From positions 62,001 to 126,000 of the forward strand of contig CAZYZX010000005.1 of NCBI GenBank assembly GCA_964652025.1: a DNA stretch of 64,000 nt. The letters are read 5' to 3'. Shown here in pieces: positions 7,783 through 17,809 of the stretch. The position numbers and the translations under genes are program-made. Below the pieces are notes generated by a model, which saw only the letters and a list, made by a program, of their open reading frames with translations, ran no database searches and was not told where the DNA came from. The stretch is from JAEXOD01 sp964652025 (GTDB lineage: Bacteria; Bacteroidota; Ignavibacteria; Ignavibacteriales; Melioribacteraceae). How positions within the stretch are numbered: the first letter of the stretch is position 1; each line of letters opens with the position of its first letter.

Positions 7783-10700
7783 TTAGTTAATTATCTTTTT
7801 TAATTCTTTTTCAACTTCAGTAAATACAGTTATCCAGTTATTAAATTCTTTTTGCCTAAATAATTTGGCTGTTGGGTACCATGGTGAATCACCTCTAAAA
7901 TCGTGCCAACGCCAGTCGCATTTTGTAGAAAGTAATATCCATGTTGGTTTTCCCAATGCACAAGATAAATGTGCTACCGAAGTATCTATGCTAATAACTA
8001 AATCAAGATTAGAGATTATTGCAGCAGTATCGTTAAAGGTTTTTATTCTATCGCCAAAGTTAACTATATTATTTTGTTCTAATAGTTCTTTTTCTTCAGT
8101 TGTTAAATCTAATTGTAAACTATAAAAATTAACTAAATTACTAAAAATTAATAAAAAATGGTTTAGTTTGCAAGAGCGATGAGTATTACCTTGTGTCTGC
8201 TTCCCTTTCCAAACAAAGCCTATTTTTAGTTTACTATTTTTCGATATTTCGTTAGCCCATTTTTCTTTAGTTTTATGGTCTACCACTATGTAAGGAACAT
8301 CTACTTTAATATTTTCTAAAGTATCTTCAAAAAACATGCCTAAACTTAAAAGGGGTATATGATAGTCGTATTTAATATCTGTATCATTTAAACTATTTCT
8401 TCCAATCACTTCATCAACACCTAAGCAACCTTGCATTAATTCCTTAAGTGGATTATGGCATAATAATTTTATATATCCACCTAAATTTTTTAAGTTTTTT
8501 ATATAGCGGCAAAATTGTATTGTATCTCCATAGCCTTGTTCATCGTAAACAAGTATAATCTTGTTTTTTACACTCTGTAAATCCATTAACCTTGGCTTAG
8601 TAAATTTATATTTGGGGTAATCTGGTCTTTTCGTTCTGTATTCATATTCGGTAAAGCCTTCTTTAAGCTTCCCAAGCCTTAGTAGTGTTAAGGAGCGATT
8701 AAATCTAACAGATGGATTATCAGGGGCAATTGCAAATGCTTTATTTATTATATCTAAAGCAATATTAGAACGATTTGTGAAATGGTAAACATTAGAAATA
8801 TTTATTAATGCATCAATAAAATTTGGGTTTATTGATAAAGCTATGTTAAACTCTTCAATAGCTAAATTATTGTTCCCTTCTGCTTCTATAGAAGTACCTA
8901 AGTTATTATGTAAAAAGGGCTTATTAAAAGCAAGTTTTATCGCTTTCTTAAATAATATTTTGGAATTATCTAAATTTCCAAGGTCGCGTTCAATTATTCC
9001 ACTATTATTTAATGAATTTATATGTATTGGATGTAAGGATAAAGCTATTTTATAATAATTATTTGCTTCTTCTATTTTGTTTAATATATGATTACAGTAG
9101 CCTAAATTATAAGGTATTTCATAATAGGTTTTATCCAAATTGTATGCAGAGTCTAATATTTTAATAGCAGTTTCATAATCTTTAGAATTAATAAATACAA
9201 TTGCAATAGTATTAAGTAAAAATGCTTTATCTAAATTAGTTAAATTTTCATCTTCTAATAAATGGATTGCTTCATCAAATTGATTATTTTTAATTAATTG
9301 CTCTATTTTTTCTTTTGTATTTTGTGCATTAATAGTTAAGCAAATAGTGTTATAGATTTGCTCTAGTGGATAGCTCCAATCACCGGGTGTATTTTGTCTA
9401 AAAATAGTAATAGATGGATACCAAACGGAGTCGTTTCGATTAAGTAGCCATCGCCAATCTGGCAAATAAGGAAGAAGAAGAAACGTTTTAACATTTAAAG
9501 TGGCTGCAAGATGTGCTATCATTGTATCAACGGTAATAACTAAATCCAAATTTTTAATAATTGCTGCCGTTTCTTCTAAAGTAGTTAATTCGTTACTTAA
9601 ATCTGTAATATTATCAAATCTATTAAATTCAGCTGGAAGTTTTAATTTCGTATCGCTTTTTTGCAAAAGATAATAATGATTTTGGGGTATATTAAATAAT
9701 AATTGTAAGTAATCGAGTGACAAACTTCGGTTATGGTCGTTTGGATGAATTGGGTTTCCAGCCCAAACTAAACCTATTCTTTTTTTATTTTTTATCAAAA
9801 GTTTATCATAAATTTCAATAAGCTTTAAATTTATGTTTAAAATGGGGGCTAATTTTGGAATATTGGCTATATTTGTGCAAAAAATTCTGGGCAGTTTAAG
9901 TAATGAAATATAGTAATCTGCCTTTAAATCTTTAACGTCATACTCGCCTCGAGTAAGTGGCTGATAATAGCCATTTGGATAAAATAATAAGGGTTTTAGT
10001 TCTTGTTGGAATTCAAAAATAATTTCACAACCTTTTTCTTTTAATAAAGGGAGATATCTTAAAAATTGTATTGTATCACCTAAACCATGTTCAGAGTAAA
10101 CTATAATAGTTTTCCCGCTTAGCTCTTCTCCATTATATTCTTTGCAGTTACTAATATAGCTAAAAGGGACCTGAAAAGTTAAACTATGCTCAAAATAGCT
10201 CCATCCCTCTGTAAAGTTTTCGGTTAAAAGGTGTGTTAAACCAATCATGCTAAGTAGTTTTTTATCACCCTTAGAAAACTCTAAACCTTTGTTGTAGCAC
10301 TCTATTGCTTTGCTAAATTGGTATGTTAAAGCATAGTTATTGCCTAAGTTTGCCCAATACCCATAGTTATCATTTGTAAGTTCTAAAGCCTTTAAAAAAT
10401 AAAGTTCCGCATAAACGTAATTATGTACTCTTTGTAAAGCAATGCCATAATTATTAAAAAATTGATGTTCCTTAAAATTATTAGATATTTGTTTATAATG
10501 TTCAATTGCTTTTTCGGGATTGTTTAATCCTAAGTAAGCGTTCCCAATAATGTAAAGCAATGGTTCTTTATTTTCAATTTGATTTAAATAACTTTCTGCA
10601 ATTTGTAATGATTTAGCAAAGTCTTTATTTTCTAAGTAATAGTTTGCAATATTAACAATTGCAGGTGTATAGCTACTGTTTAATGATAAAGCTTTATTGA

Positions 10701-13029
10701 AATATTTTTCTGCTTGAGATACGTTATTAAGCTTTAGTAAAAACAACCCCATTATATTATAAAACTCAATTTCATTGGGATATTGTTTTAATGCGTTTTC
10801 AGTTTCATTAATTCCCAAGTTATAGTTGGCAATGTTTAATAAACCATTTAAGTAAAATGTATAAATTTCTTTTGGTAAAGTGCCTAATTTATCTAAAGCA
10901 GATTTAAAGTTTTTAGTAGAATTTTGGAAATCTTTTAAGTTATAATATGCATAGCCTAACCAAATATAGTTTTCGGCATCATTGGGGTTTATTAAAACTA
11001 ATTGATTATATAAGTTGACTGCATTTAAAAAGTCATTTTTTTCTAGTAATTCAAAAGCTTTATTTTTTAGCTCGTTTATATTTAATTTATCTTTTTGTGG
11101 TAAACTTATTTTTTTTATAAGTTCACTATAAATATTATCAAAAACTTGTTGCCAATTATTATATTGTGTTTGCCTAAATAAGGTTACGGTTTTATACCAA
11201 TAGGATGTTTTAGTATCAAGCTCCCATCGCCAATCTGGCACTTTTGTTAAAAGCACCCAAGTTTCCACACCAAGCGCACCAGCTAAGTGTACAATAGATG
11301 TATCTATAGTTATTACTAAATCTAAGTTTTTAATTATTGCAGCAGTTTCGTTAAAGTTGTAAACTAATTCTGTAATATTGTTTTGCTTTAGCTCTTCAGA
11401 ATAGTTTTCTCCAAATTGTAAACTATATAATTTTACGTTAGGTATTTTAGTTAAAGGTAAAAAATATTTAAGTTCAGTATGACGCTTTCTATGGATTATA
11501 GGATGTGGGTTCCCTTTCCAAACAATTCCAACTTTAAATGATTTTTCAACAGCAAAATATTTAGCCCATTTTTCTAATAAATTTTCGTGTGGTAATAAAT
11601 AAGGATTATTGTTAATCTCTGCTTTATCCTTTATTTTTAGTATATAAGGTAAACTTAGCAACGAAGTAAAATAGTCAAAAGTATCTGTATCTAAATCATC
11701 ACCTCTTTTAATAGTGGTTAGGAAAGGGAAATTAATTTGCATTAAATCTAAAACTTCGGCTCTACATTCAAATATAATATTACAATTGTATTTATTTTTA
11801 ATAATAGTTAAAAAGCGGGAAAACATTATTATATCACCAATACCTTGCTCGCCATAAATAAATAAATTTTTATTGGTTAAGTCTTCTCCGTTCCATCTTG
11901 TTTTATTAGGTATATCTCGTTTATATTCATCAAGGTGCAAACGTTTTTCGTAATAATAAAAGCCTTTTTCAAAATTACTGAGTAATAAAAGTGTAAGACC
12001 ATAATTAAATTGCTCAAAATAAGAGTCTTTATATTTGTTTATAATCTCTTTATATATTTTTTCAGTTTCGTTAAAGTTATTTAGTTCTAAATAAGTATTA
12101 GCCAAATTATTTAGTGCAGATAAATTATTTGGATCAATTTTAAGAACCATTTTAAATAGAGTTTCTGCTGCTTCAAATTGACCAATAATATATTTTAGTA
12201 CTCCATAATTAAGTAATATATTTTGGTTATTAGGCGATAAGTTAAAAGCTTTTGTATAATAGTATTCGGATTTATCTAAAATAAATAGGTCTTTATAAAA
12301 ATCTGCTAATTTTAGATAAGGTAAAAAGTTGTTAACTTCTTTATTACTTAAATCTAATAAAATTTTTTCGAAAGTATTTTTATCATTAGTTTTTTCAAAA
12401 AATAATGCGTAAGCTAACATCAAGTCATCATTGTTTGGATAAAGTTTTAAGCCATCAGAAATAAATTCTAAAACTTTATCTGGTTGATTATTTTCTAAAT
12501 AAATAGTAGAAATATTGTAATATAGCTCTGGTTTATTACAATTAGCCGCTAAAGCATTTAAGTAAAAGTGCAAAGCTAAGTTATAGTTTTTTAATTGTTG
12601 ATAGCAAAATCCAAGTAAAAATAAAGCGTCGGTATCAAACGAATTTTCTTCTACAATTAAATCTAATATTTTAATAGCTTCATCGTAAAAATTATTTTCT
12701 ACTAATAAAGTAGCATAATTAAATTTTGCATCAATATAATTAGGATTAATTTTTAAAGCTAATAAAAAAGCATTTTTAGCATTATCAAACTCGTTTAAAT
12801 TTTTATAAATTAATCCTAGCAAATTATAAGCTTTAGTATTTTTTTCTTTAGATAAGAATATTTCTATATATTTTTTTGCATTAAGGAAATCATTTTTTTG
12901 GAAGTAAAGATAACCTAACCAAAAATTAATATCGTTATTATTTGGGTATTTATCTTTTAATTGTAAATATTGAAGTTCGGCAGCGTCAAGTTGTCCGTTA
13001 ATATGGTCGTTATTGGGGAATTTTTCCAT
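7783..13029 (-). CDS. giant protein with three TPR + GT-B glycosyltransferase modules
   Basis: 1748 residues, cytoplasmic (no signal or membrane segments). Three times over, an array of tetratricopeptide repeats (A/Y/G/N pattern helices ending in P-N) is followed by a ~260-residue glycosyltransferase-9-like domain. The three GT domains lie at about residues 375-640, 960-1225 and 1480-1748. Each carries two diagnostic motifs: GEQGIGD, SEHGLGD or DEQGYGD near its start, and ITIDTSIVHLAGALG, ITVDTMIAHLAATLN or ISIDTSVAHLSCALG near its end, then a W-RW-WY segment. Single-module TPR-GT proteins of this kind (FlbA-like) occur beside flagellins and are linked to flagellin glycosylation. Three active-looking copies in one chain are unusual. 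It is followed 24 bases later by flagellin 4. Confidence 0.88.
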   Translation of the reverse strand: MEKFPNNDHINGQLDAAELQYLQLKDKYPNNNDINFWLGYLYFQKNDFLNAKKYIEIFLSKEKNTKAYNLLGLIYKNLNEFDNAKNAFLLALKINPNYIDAKFNYATLLVENNFYDEAIKILDLIVEENSFDTDALFLLGFCYQQLKNYNLALHFYLNALAANCNKPELYYNISTIYLENNQPDKVLEFISDGLKLYPNNDDLMLAYALFFEKTNDKNTFEKILLDLSNKEVNNFLPYLKLADFYKDLFILDKSEYYYTKAFNLSPNNQNILLNYGVLKYIIGQFEAAETLFKMVLKIDPNNLSALNNLANTYLELNNFNETEKIYKEIINKYKDSYFEQFNYGLTLLLLSNFEKGFYYYEKRLHLDEYKRDIPNKTRWNGEDLTNKNLFIYGEQGIGDIIMFSRFLTIIKNKYNCNIIFECRAEVLDLMQINFPFLTTIKRGDDLDTDTFDYFTSLLSLPYILKIKDKAEINNNPYLLPHENLLEKWAKYFAVEKSFKVGIVWKGNPHPIIHRKRHTELKYFLPLTKIPNVKLYSLQFGENYSEELKQNNITELVYNFNETAAIIKNLDLVITIDTSIVHLAGALGVETWVLLTKVPDWRWELDTKTSYWYKTVTLFRQTQYNNWQQVFDNIYSELIKKISLPQKDKLNINELKNKAFELLEKNDFLNAVNLYNQLVLINPNDAENYIWLGYAYYNLKDFQNSTKNFKSALDKLGTLPKEIYTFYLNGLLNIANYNLGINETENALKQYPNEIEFYNIMGLFLLKLNNVSQAEKYFNKALSLNSSYTPAIVNIANYYLENKDFAKSLQIAESYLNQIENKEPLLYIIGNAYLGLNNPEKAIEHYKQISNNFKEHQFFNNYGIALQRVHNYVYAELYFLKALELTNDNYGYWANLGNNYALTYQFSKAIECYNKGLEFSKGDKKLLSMIGLTHLLTENFTEGWSYFEHSLTFQVPFSYISNCKEYNGEELSGKTIIVYSEHGLGDTIQFLRYLPLLKEKGCEIIFEFQQELKPLLFYPNGYYQPLTRGEYDVKDLKADYYISLLKLPRIFCTNIANIPKLAPILNINLKLIEIYDKLLIKNKKRIGLVWAGNPIHPNDHNRSLSLDYLQLLFNIPQNHYYLLQKSDTKLKLPAEFNRFDNITDLSNELTTLEETAAIIKNLDLVITVDTMIAHLAATLNVKTFLLLPYLPDWRWLLNRNDSVWYPSITIFRQNTPGDWSYPLEQIYNTICLTINAQNTKEKIEQLIKNNQFDEAIHLLEDENLTNLDKAFLLNTIAIVFINSKDYETAIKILDSAYNLDKTYYEIPYNLGYCNHILNKIEEANNYYKIALSLHPIHINSLNNSGIIERDLGNLDNSKILFKKAIKLAFNKPFLHNNLGTSIEAEGNNNLAIEEFNIALSINPNFIDALINISNVYHFTNRSNIALDIINKAFAIAPDNPSVRFNRSLTLLRLGKLKEGFTEYEYRTKRPDYPKYKFTKPRLMDLQSVKNKIILVYDEQGYGDTIQFCRYIKNLKNLGGYIKLLCHNPLKELMQGCLGVDEVIGRNSLNDTDIKYDYHIPLLSLGMFFEDTLENIKVDVPYIVVDHKTKEKWANEISKNSKLKIGFVWKGKQTQGNTHRSCKLNHFLLIFSNLVNFYSLQLDLTTEEKELLEQNNIVNFGDRIKTFNDTAAIISNLDLVISIDTSVAHLSCALGKPTWILLSTKCDWRWHDFRGDSPWYPTAKLFRQKEFNNWITVFTEVEKELKKIIN

Positions 13030-13152
13030 ATAATTTTTACCTAAAAATATTCATTTGGAATAAAAATTGTTTTAAATTACAAGATATTTTTTTATTTTAT
13101 AATAATCTTTAAATATAATAATTTTTGATAATAAATGTATACCGGTGAAAAA

Positions 13153-15201
13153 ATGAAAAAAGATATAAGAATATGGTTAGCATATGTTTCATATCCAGTA
13201 ACAACAGCAGTTTATTTTGAGCGCGCATTACGGAAACATTTTGAGGTTGTTACAATAGGGCCCAAAATTACAAAAGAGATTATAGAGGCTTGGGATTTAA
13301 AAAATATGAAGCTTCCAGTTTTAGACCATAATATACCAACAGAACAAACACCGGATATGAAGTTGCTTTATGATAATATCCCTAATGATAAAAAGCCTGA
13401 TATGTACTTATGGGTAGAATCTGTATATGGATATTTCCCAACAAATTTAGATAAATTAAAAATACCAAAGGCAGTGTATTTTATAGATTCACATTTGGCA
13501 AATATTTATTATCAATTAGATTGGGCAATGCAATTTGATTATGTATTTATTGCACAAAAAGAATATATACCAAAATTTAAGGAAAGAGGATGCAAAAACG
13601 TATTTTGGTTGCCGCTTGGTTGTGACCCAGAAATACATCGTTCTTATGGTTTAGAGAAGAAATACGATGTTGGATTTGTGGGTGGAACAATGTCTAACCC
13701 AAGGAGGGTAAAGCTTTTAGAAGAAATTAAAAAAGAACATGATGTATATTATGAAAGATGTTTTTGGGATGATATGGCAAAGGTGCTTGATGCATCTAAA
13801 ATTGTTTTTAATAATGCGATTAATAACGATTTAAACATGCGCGTGTTTGAAACTTTATCAATTGGTTCTTTTTTATTAACTGACCCAACAAAAAATAATG
13901 GACAGGAAGAATTTTTTAATCACTCTGAAGAATTAGCATTATATGAGGATAATAACATAAATTACAGTATAAGTTATTATTTAGAAAATTATGAATTAAG
14001 AGAATTAATTGCAAAAAGGGGGAATGAAGTTGTTAAAAATGCCCATACTTACGAGCATAGAGTATTAGAATTGGTAGACGTTACATTGGGGAATAAAAAT
14101 AATACGCCAAATGGTGGCGAGTGGCGAGAGCGCTCGTTGCAAAATGTTTCAGTATCGCTAAAAGATATAAATTATCTTAGGAGAAGTTTTGTTATACCTG
14201 TTTTGGACTATGCACCTGCAAGCACTTATAACATAAAAACATTATTAAACGACTTAGAAACTATTGATGGAAAACTAATAATAGTGTTTAATAATGAAGA
14301 GGTTGCTGATGAAATAAAAGATAATACGCGCATTAATAATTATGCAATTATGAAAAAAAATATTGGTGTAGCGCGTGCTTGGAATGTAGGATTAAATATG
14401 AGTGATACACCAATTACTTTTATATTAAATTCAGATCTTCATATAGAAAAAGATGTAGTGGATAAAATATCTTTTTTAATTGAGCAAAAAAAAGATGCTG
14501 CTATGGTTGGTCCTCAAGGCTCGTTTTTTAGCTTTAAGGATAGAGCTGATTTTATGTATTTTGATAAAGGTAAATTTAATGAAGTAAAAAGTGTTGATGC
14601 TGTAAGTGGCTTTTTATTTGGTGTAAATAAAATGTTATTTGATAAGCATGGACTAAGATTTGAAAATAAATTTACACCTTGTTATTTTGAAGAATGGGAT
14701 ATGGGGCTGCAAATTAAATTAGCGGGATTAAAAAGTTATATTGTTCCAAGTATTTCTTACGACCATATTTGGAGTGGAAGTATTAGGTCTTACAAGAAGA
14801 TTAAATACCTTGATAAAGAAGAAACCGCAGCAGAAATTTTGGAAAGAAATGGAGTTTTATTTACTGAAAAGTGGAATAAAATTTATAACGAATTATTAAA
14901 GAAAGATGAAACTTTTTATAAAGATTTTTTGGTTAGTGGTTTTGCAGAGCATATTTTATCAGTATCTGATATATATAATGAACGGATGGAATATCAAAAA
15001 GCTATTGAAATATTGGAGGAAATTTTAAGATTTTATCCAAATTTGTACTTAGCAAATATTAAATTAGCAATTAATTTTTTAAGTTTAGGTAATATTGATA
15101 AAGCTTTATTATATTGTGAAAAAACTTTAAATATAAAACCAGATGATGAAATTTCAAAAGAACTTAAAGAAAAGTTATTAGAAATAAAGAAGAAAATATA
15201 A
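13153..15201 (+). CDS. CgeB-like glycosyltransferase fused to GT2 and TPR
   Basis: 682 residues in three parts. Residues ~1-320 are a GT-B CgeB/DUF3880-type glycosyltransferase (PLGCDPEIHR, DVGFVGG, then a segment around NMRVFETLSIGSFLLTD). Residues ~340-580 are a GT2 domain (nucleotide end SFVIPVLDYA, NSDLHIEKD, SGFLFGVNK, EEWDMGLQIKLAG, DHIWSGS). The tail (~605-682) is TPR-like. Such proteins glycosylate surface or flagellar proteins. An in-frame ATG at 13135 lacks an SD; the one at 13153 has GGTGA upstream, so I chose it. It is divergent from the giant TPR-GT gene across ~120 bp and likely acts in the same filament glycosylation pathway, which is inference from position. Confidence 0.82.
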   Translation: MKKDIRIWLAYVSYPVTTAVYFERALRKHFEVVTIGPKITKEIIEAWDLKNMKLPVLDHNIPTEQTPDMKLLYDNIPNDKKPDMYLWVESVYGYFPTNLDKLKIPKAVYFIDSHLANIYYQLDWAMQFDYVFIAQKEYIPKFKERGCKNVFWLPLGCDPEIHRSYGLEKKYDVGFVGGTMSNPRRVKLLEEIKKEHDVYYERCFWDDMAKVLDASKIVFNNAINNDLNMRVFETLSIGSFLLTDPTKNNGQEEFFNHSEELALYEDNNINYSISYYLENYELRELIAKRGNEVVKNAHTYEHRVLELVDVTLGNKNNTPNGGEWRERSLQNVSVSLKDINYLRRSFVIPVLDYAPASTYNIKTLLNDLETIDGKLIIVFNNEEVADEIKDNTRINNYAIMKKNIGVARAWNVGLNMSDTPITFILNSDLHIEKDVVDKISFLIEQKKDAAMVGPQGSFFSFKDRADFMYFDKGKFNEVKSVDAVSGFLFGVNKMLFDKHGLRFENKFTPCYFEEWDMGLQIKLAGLKSYIVPSISYDHIWSGSIRSYKKIKYLDKEETAAEILERNGVLFTEKWNKIYNELLKKDETFYKDFLVSGFAEHILSVSDIYNERMEYQKAIEILEEILRFYPNLYLANIKLAINFLSLGNIDKALLYCEKTLNIKPDDEISKELKEKLLEIKKKI

Positions 15202-15291
15202 TAATTAATTTGCAAAATATATTTTATAATATTCAAAATTTATAACTAATTTATTATATTATTTTATATTTCTTTTTATTATATTGCTTAT

Positions 15292-16842
15292 ATGGTAACA
15301 GAAAAAAATCTTAATAATCTTAATTCCTTTTATAACGAAAAAATAGCAGAGCAAACTTTAAATAGTTTAACTGAATGCATAAGTATTACAGATATGCAAG
15401 ATAATATTATATTTGTAAACAATGCATTTTTAAAGACATATGGTTACACCAGAGAGGAATTAATAGGCAAACATGTTTCTATACTACGTGCAGAAAGTAA
15501 TGATCCAAATTTAACAAAAGAGATTTTGCCAAAAACTATAAATGGTGCATGGGAAGGGGAAATATTAAATAAAAAGAAAGATGGGACAATATTTTGGGTA
15601 TACTTACGCACGGGTATTGTAAAAGACGACACAGGCACTCCGGTTGCATTAGTTGGAAGTGCAAAAGATTTAACCGAAAGCATGAAAGCGGAAGCAACGC
15701 TAAAAGAAGCAACCGATAAATATAGACAATTATTTGATAATATTAAAGATGTTGTTTATGAAAGCACACCCGATGGTAAACTTATTGATATTAATAATAG
15801 TGGCTTAGAATTATTTGGTTATGATAGTAAAGAAGAAATACTAAAAATAGATGTTGTAAAGGATATGTATTTAGATCCATCTGATAGGGATAAATTTAAA
15901 GAGATTGTAGAAAAGAATGGATTTGTTAAAAATTATGAGATAAAAATAAAAAGAAAAAATGGTGAGCAATTAATTGTATTAGAAACTGCATATGCAAATA
16001 AAGATGAAAATGGGAATGTAGTTTCCTATAGAGGAATAATACGCGATATTACAGAAGTAAAAAAAGCAGAACAACAGTTAAAAAATTACGTAAAAGAATT
16101 AGCTAAAGTAAACAAGCAACTTTTGGAAAGTGAAGAAGAATTAAAAAATTTAAATAAAGCAAAAGATAGATTGTTTTCTATTATTGCTCACGATTTACGC
16201 AGCCCATTTACGGGATTAATAGGATTTTCCGATTATTTAATTGAAGATATTGAAGATTTAAGCACAGATGAAATAAAAACATTTGCAAAAAAAATTAATG
16301 AATCTGCTAAAAATATTTATTCATTATTAGAAAATTTATTAGAATGGAGCAGAATAGAAAGAGGGACAATAGAGCCTGAAATTGATGAATTTGATATTAA
16401 TGTTGTTATAGAAGCTGCTATATATTTATTACGTGCTAATACGAGTAATAAAAATATTACAATTATTAATAATATTACTAAACCTTTATATGTTAAAGCA
16501 GATCATAATATGATATCATCTGTTATTAGAAATTTACTTTCTAATGCAATTAAATTTTCATTCCCTGGTAGTACAATTCATATAGAAGGTATAAAAGGGG
16601 ATGAGTTTAATAGCATACAAATTATAGATAAAGGGAAGGGAATGAGTAAAGATGTTTTATCTAAAATTTTTGATTCTTCTGTGCATGTTTCGGAATTAGG
16701 GACTAATAATGAAAAAGGGAGCGGATTAGGTTTAATTATTTGTAAAGAGTTAATTGAAAGAAATAATGGTATAATTTCTTGCGCTAGCGAACTTAATAAA
16801 GGAACTACTTTTACAATAAGTTTACCCGCTGTAAAAATGTAA
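15292..16842 (+). CDS. soluble PAS-PAS sensor histidine kinase
   Basis: 516 residues with no membrane segment. PAS domain 1 is at ~25-135 and PAS domain 2 at ~145-265, each with a PAC-like end (GSAKDLTE; GIIRDITEVK). A short coiled-coil linker leads to HisKA with H-box AHDLRSPFTGLIGFSDYL (phospho-acceptor His ~300), then HATPase_c with N box NLLSNAIKFS, G1 DKGKGM and G2 GSGLGLIICKEL. All catalytic motifs are intact. It signals to an unknown response regulator; none is adjacent. It stands alone between glycosyltransferase and TonB genes, with a terminator straight after. No SD is visible before the ATG. Confidence 0.92.
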   Translation: MVTEKNLNNLNSFYNEKIAEQTLNSLTECISITDMQDNIIFVNNAFLKTYGYTREELIGKHVSILRAESNDPNLTKEILPKTINGAWEGEILNKKKDGTIFWVYLRTGIVKDDTGTPVALVGSAKDLTESMKAEATLKEATDKYRQLFDNIKDVVYESTPDGKLIDINNSGLELFGYDSKEEILKIDVVKDMYLDPSDRDKFKEIVEKNGFVKNYEIKIKRKNGEQLIVLETAYANKDENGNVVSYRGIIRDITEVKKAEQQLKNYVKELAKVNKQLLESEEELKNLNKAKDRLFSIIAHDLRSPFTGLIGFSDYLIEDIEDLSTDEIKTFAKKINESAKNIYSLLENLLEWSRIERGTIEPEIDEFDINVVIEAAIYLLRANTSNKNITIINNITKPLYVKADHNMISSVIRNLLSNAIKFSFPGSTIHIEGIKGDEFNSIQIIDKGKGMSKDVLSKIFDSSVHVSELGTNNEKGSGLGLIICKELIERNNGIISCASELNKGTTFTISLPAVKM

Positions 16843-16864
16843 TATAGTTTAAGATTATATAAAT

Positions 16865-16896
16865 AAAAAATTCCCCAGCAGTGGGGAATTTTTTTT
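16865..16896. terminator. bidirectional terminator
   Basis: AAAAAATTCCCC / AGCAGT loop / GGGGAATTTTTTTT. A perfect 12-bp stem between convergent genes. Confidence 0.9.
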
Positions 16897-16916
16897 ATAA
16901 ATATACTAAAGTTTAA

Positions 16917-17798
16917 TTAATTAGCGGGTATAATAGTAACTGTTGCAGTATCTCTAATAGCAGAAGCAAAAACTCCAATGCCATCGCCTACAAAAAGTAT
17001 TTTCGGTTCGTGAAAATTTCCATCAAACTCTTGTACATTTTTTGCAGTAAAAACGTAGTATCTAAAATTAACATCACCAGCATATGCAATTACTCTATAT
17101 TTGGAGTAGAACCAAGTATCAAAAGCTTGAATTTTATAGGTAAAAGGTGTAGTTTGATTGGAATTAATATCTGTGATAAATCCAGCTTGGTAATAAAATC
17201 TATTAATATTATCTTGCACGTCTTTTTGCTTTAATCCAGGATATAAAATATTATCGTAAATAAAATTATCGGTTGAGGCAGAATCTGCTATAAAAGAAAA
17301 AGCATAAAAAGAGATGCCGGGTGAAGCATAAAACTGAAAACTTCCCTCATCAACATTATATCTTAAAGTACCCAAGTTTTTATTTAAAATCTTAAATCCT
17401 TTGTTTGGGGTTGTTGTTGTAGATTGAGCGCTTACAGCTTGACCATTTATTACAGCAGTTACTTTAATGGTATATGGTTTATTATAATCAATTAAGATAT
17501 TATTATTAAAATAAGATTTTGTTGTTGGGTCAAAAAACAGAGGTATATCATTTAAGGTTACAGTAACGTTGTTAGCAATAGGGTCTAACCTTAAACCTTC
17601 TACAGTTACTTTTTCACCAATTTTAAAATTGCGGGAAATTTTAATATCTTTAACAGTTTCACCAGCAAATAAATAACCTTCTACAACAATTTTTGGCTTA
17701 TATTGGTTGTCATCAACTTCTACAGCGGGGTCTCCACAAGCTGCTAAAAGTGGAATAAGTACAATTAAAATTAGATTAAATTTTTTTATTAAATTCAT
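16917..17798 (-). CDS. DUF4249-type lipoprotein, TonB receptor partner
   Basis: 293 residues. Signal peptide with lipobox LLAAC, so an exported lipoprotein. The body is beta-rich with no recognisable catalytic motif, and its pattern (an early PKIVVEGYLF strand, then NVTVTLND) resembles the DUF4249 family commonly paired with TonB receptors. An ATG twelve bases further upstream (17810) overlaps the receptor stop, but GGAG sits between the two ATGs at proper distance from the inner one, so I use 17798. It is the second gene of a two-gene operon with the receptor. Likely role: surface component helping capture or process the receptor's ligand; ligand unknown. Confidence 0.72.
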   Translation of the reverse strand: MNLIKKFNLILIVLIPLLAACGDPAVEVDDNQYKPKIVVEGYLFAGETVKDIKISRNFKIGEKVTVEGLRLDPIANNVTVTLNDIPLFFDPTTKSYFNNNILIDYNKPYTIKVTAVINGQAVSAQSTTTTPNKGFKILNKNLGTLRYNVDEGSFQFYASPGISFYAFSFIADSASTDNFIYDNILYPGLKQKDVQDNINRFYYQAGFITDINSNQTTPFTYKIQAFDTWFYSKYRVIAYAGDVNFRYYVFTAKNVQEFDGNFHEPKILFVGDGIGVFASAIRDTATVTIIPAN

Positions 17799-17809
17799 TT
17801 TGGTCTCCA

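Noticed and set aside
15292..16842. Histidine kinase as a flagellar regulator
   Set aside because: It is only a neighbour; no flagellar sensor features or adjacent response regulator.
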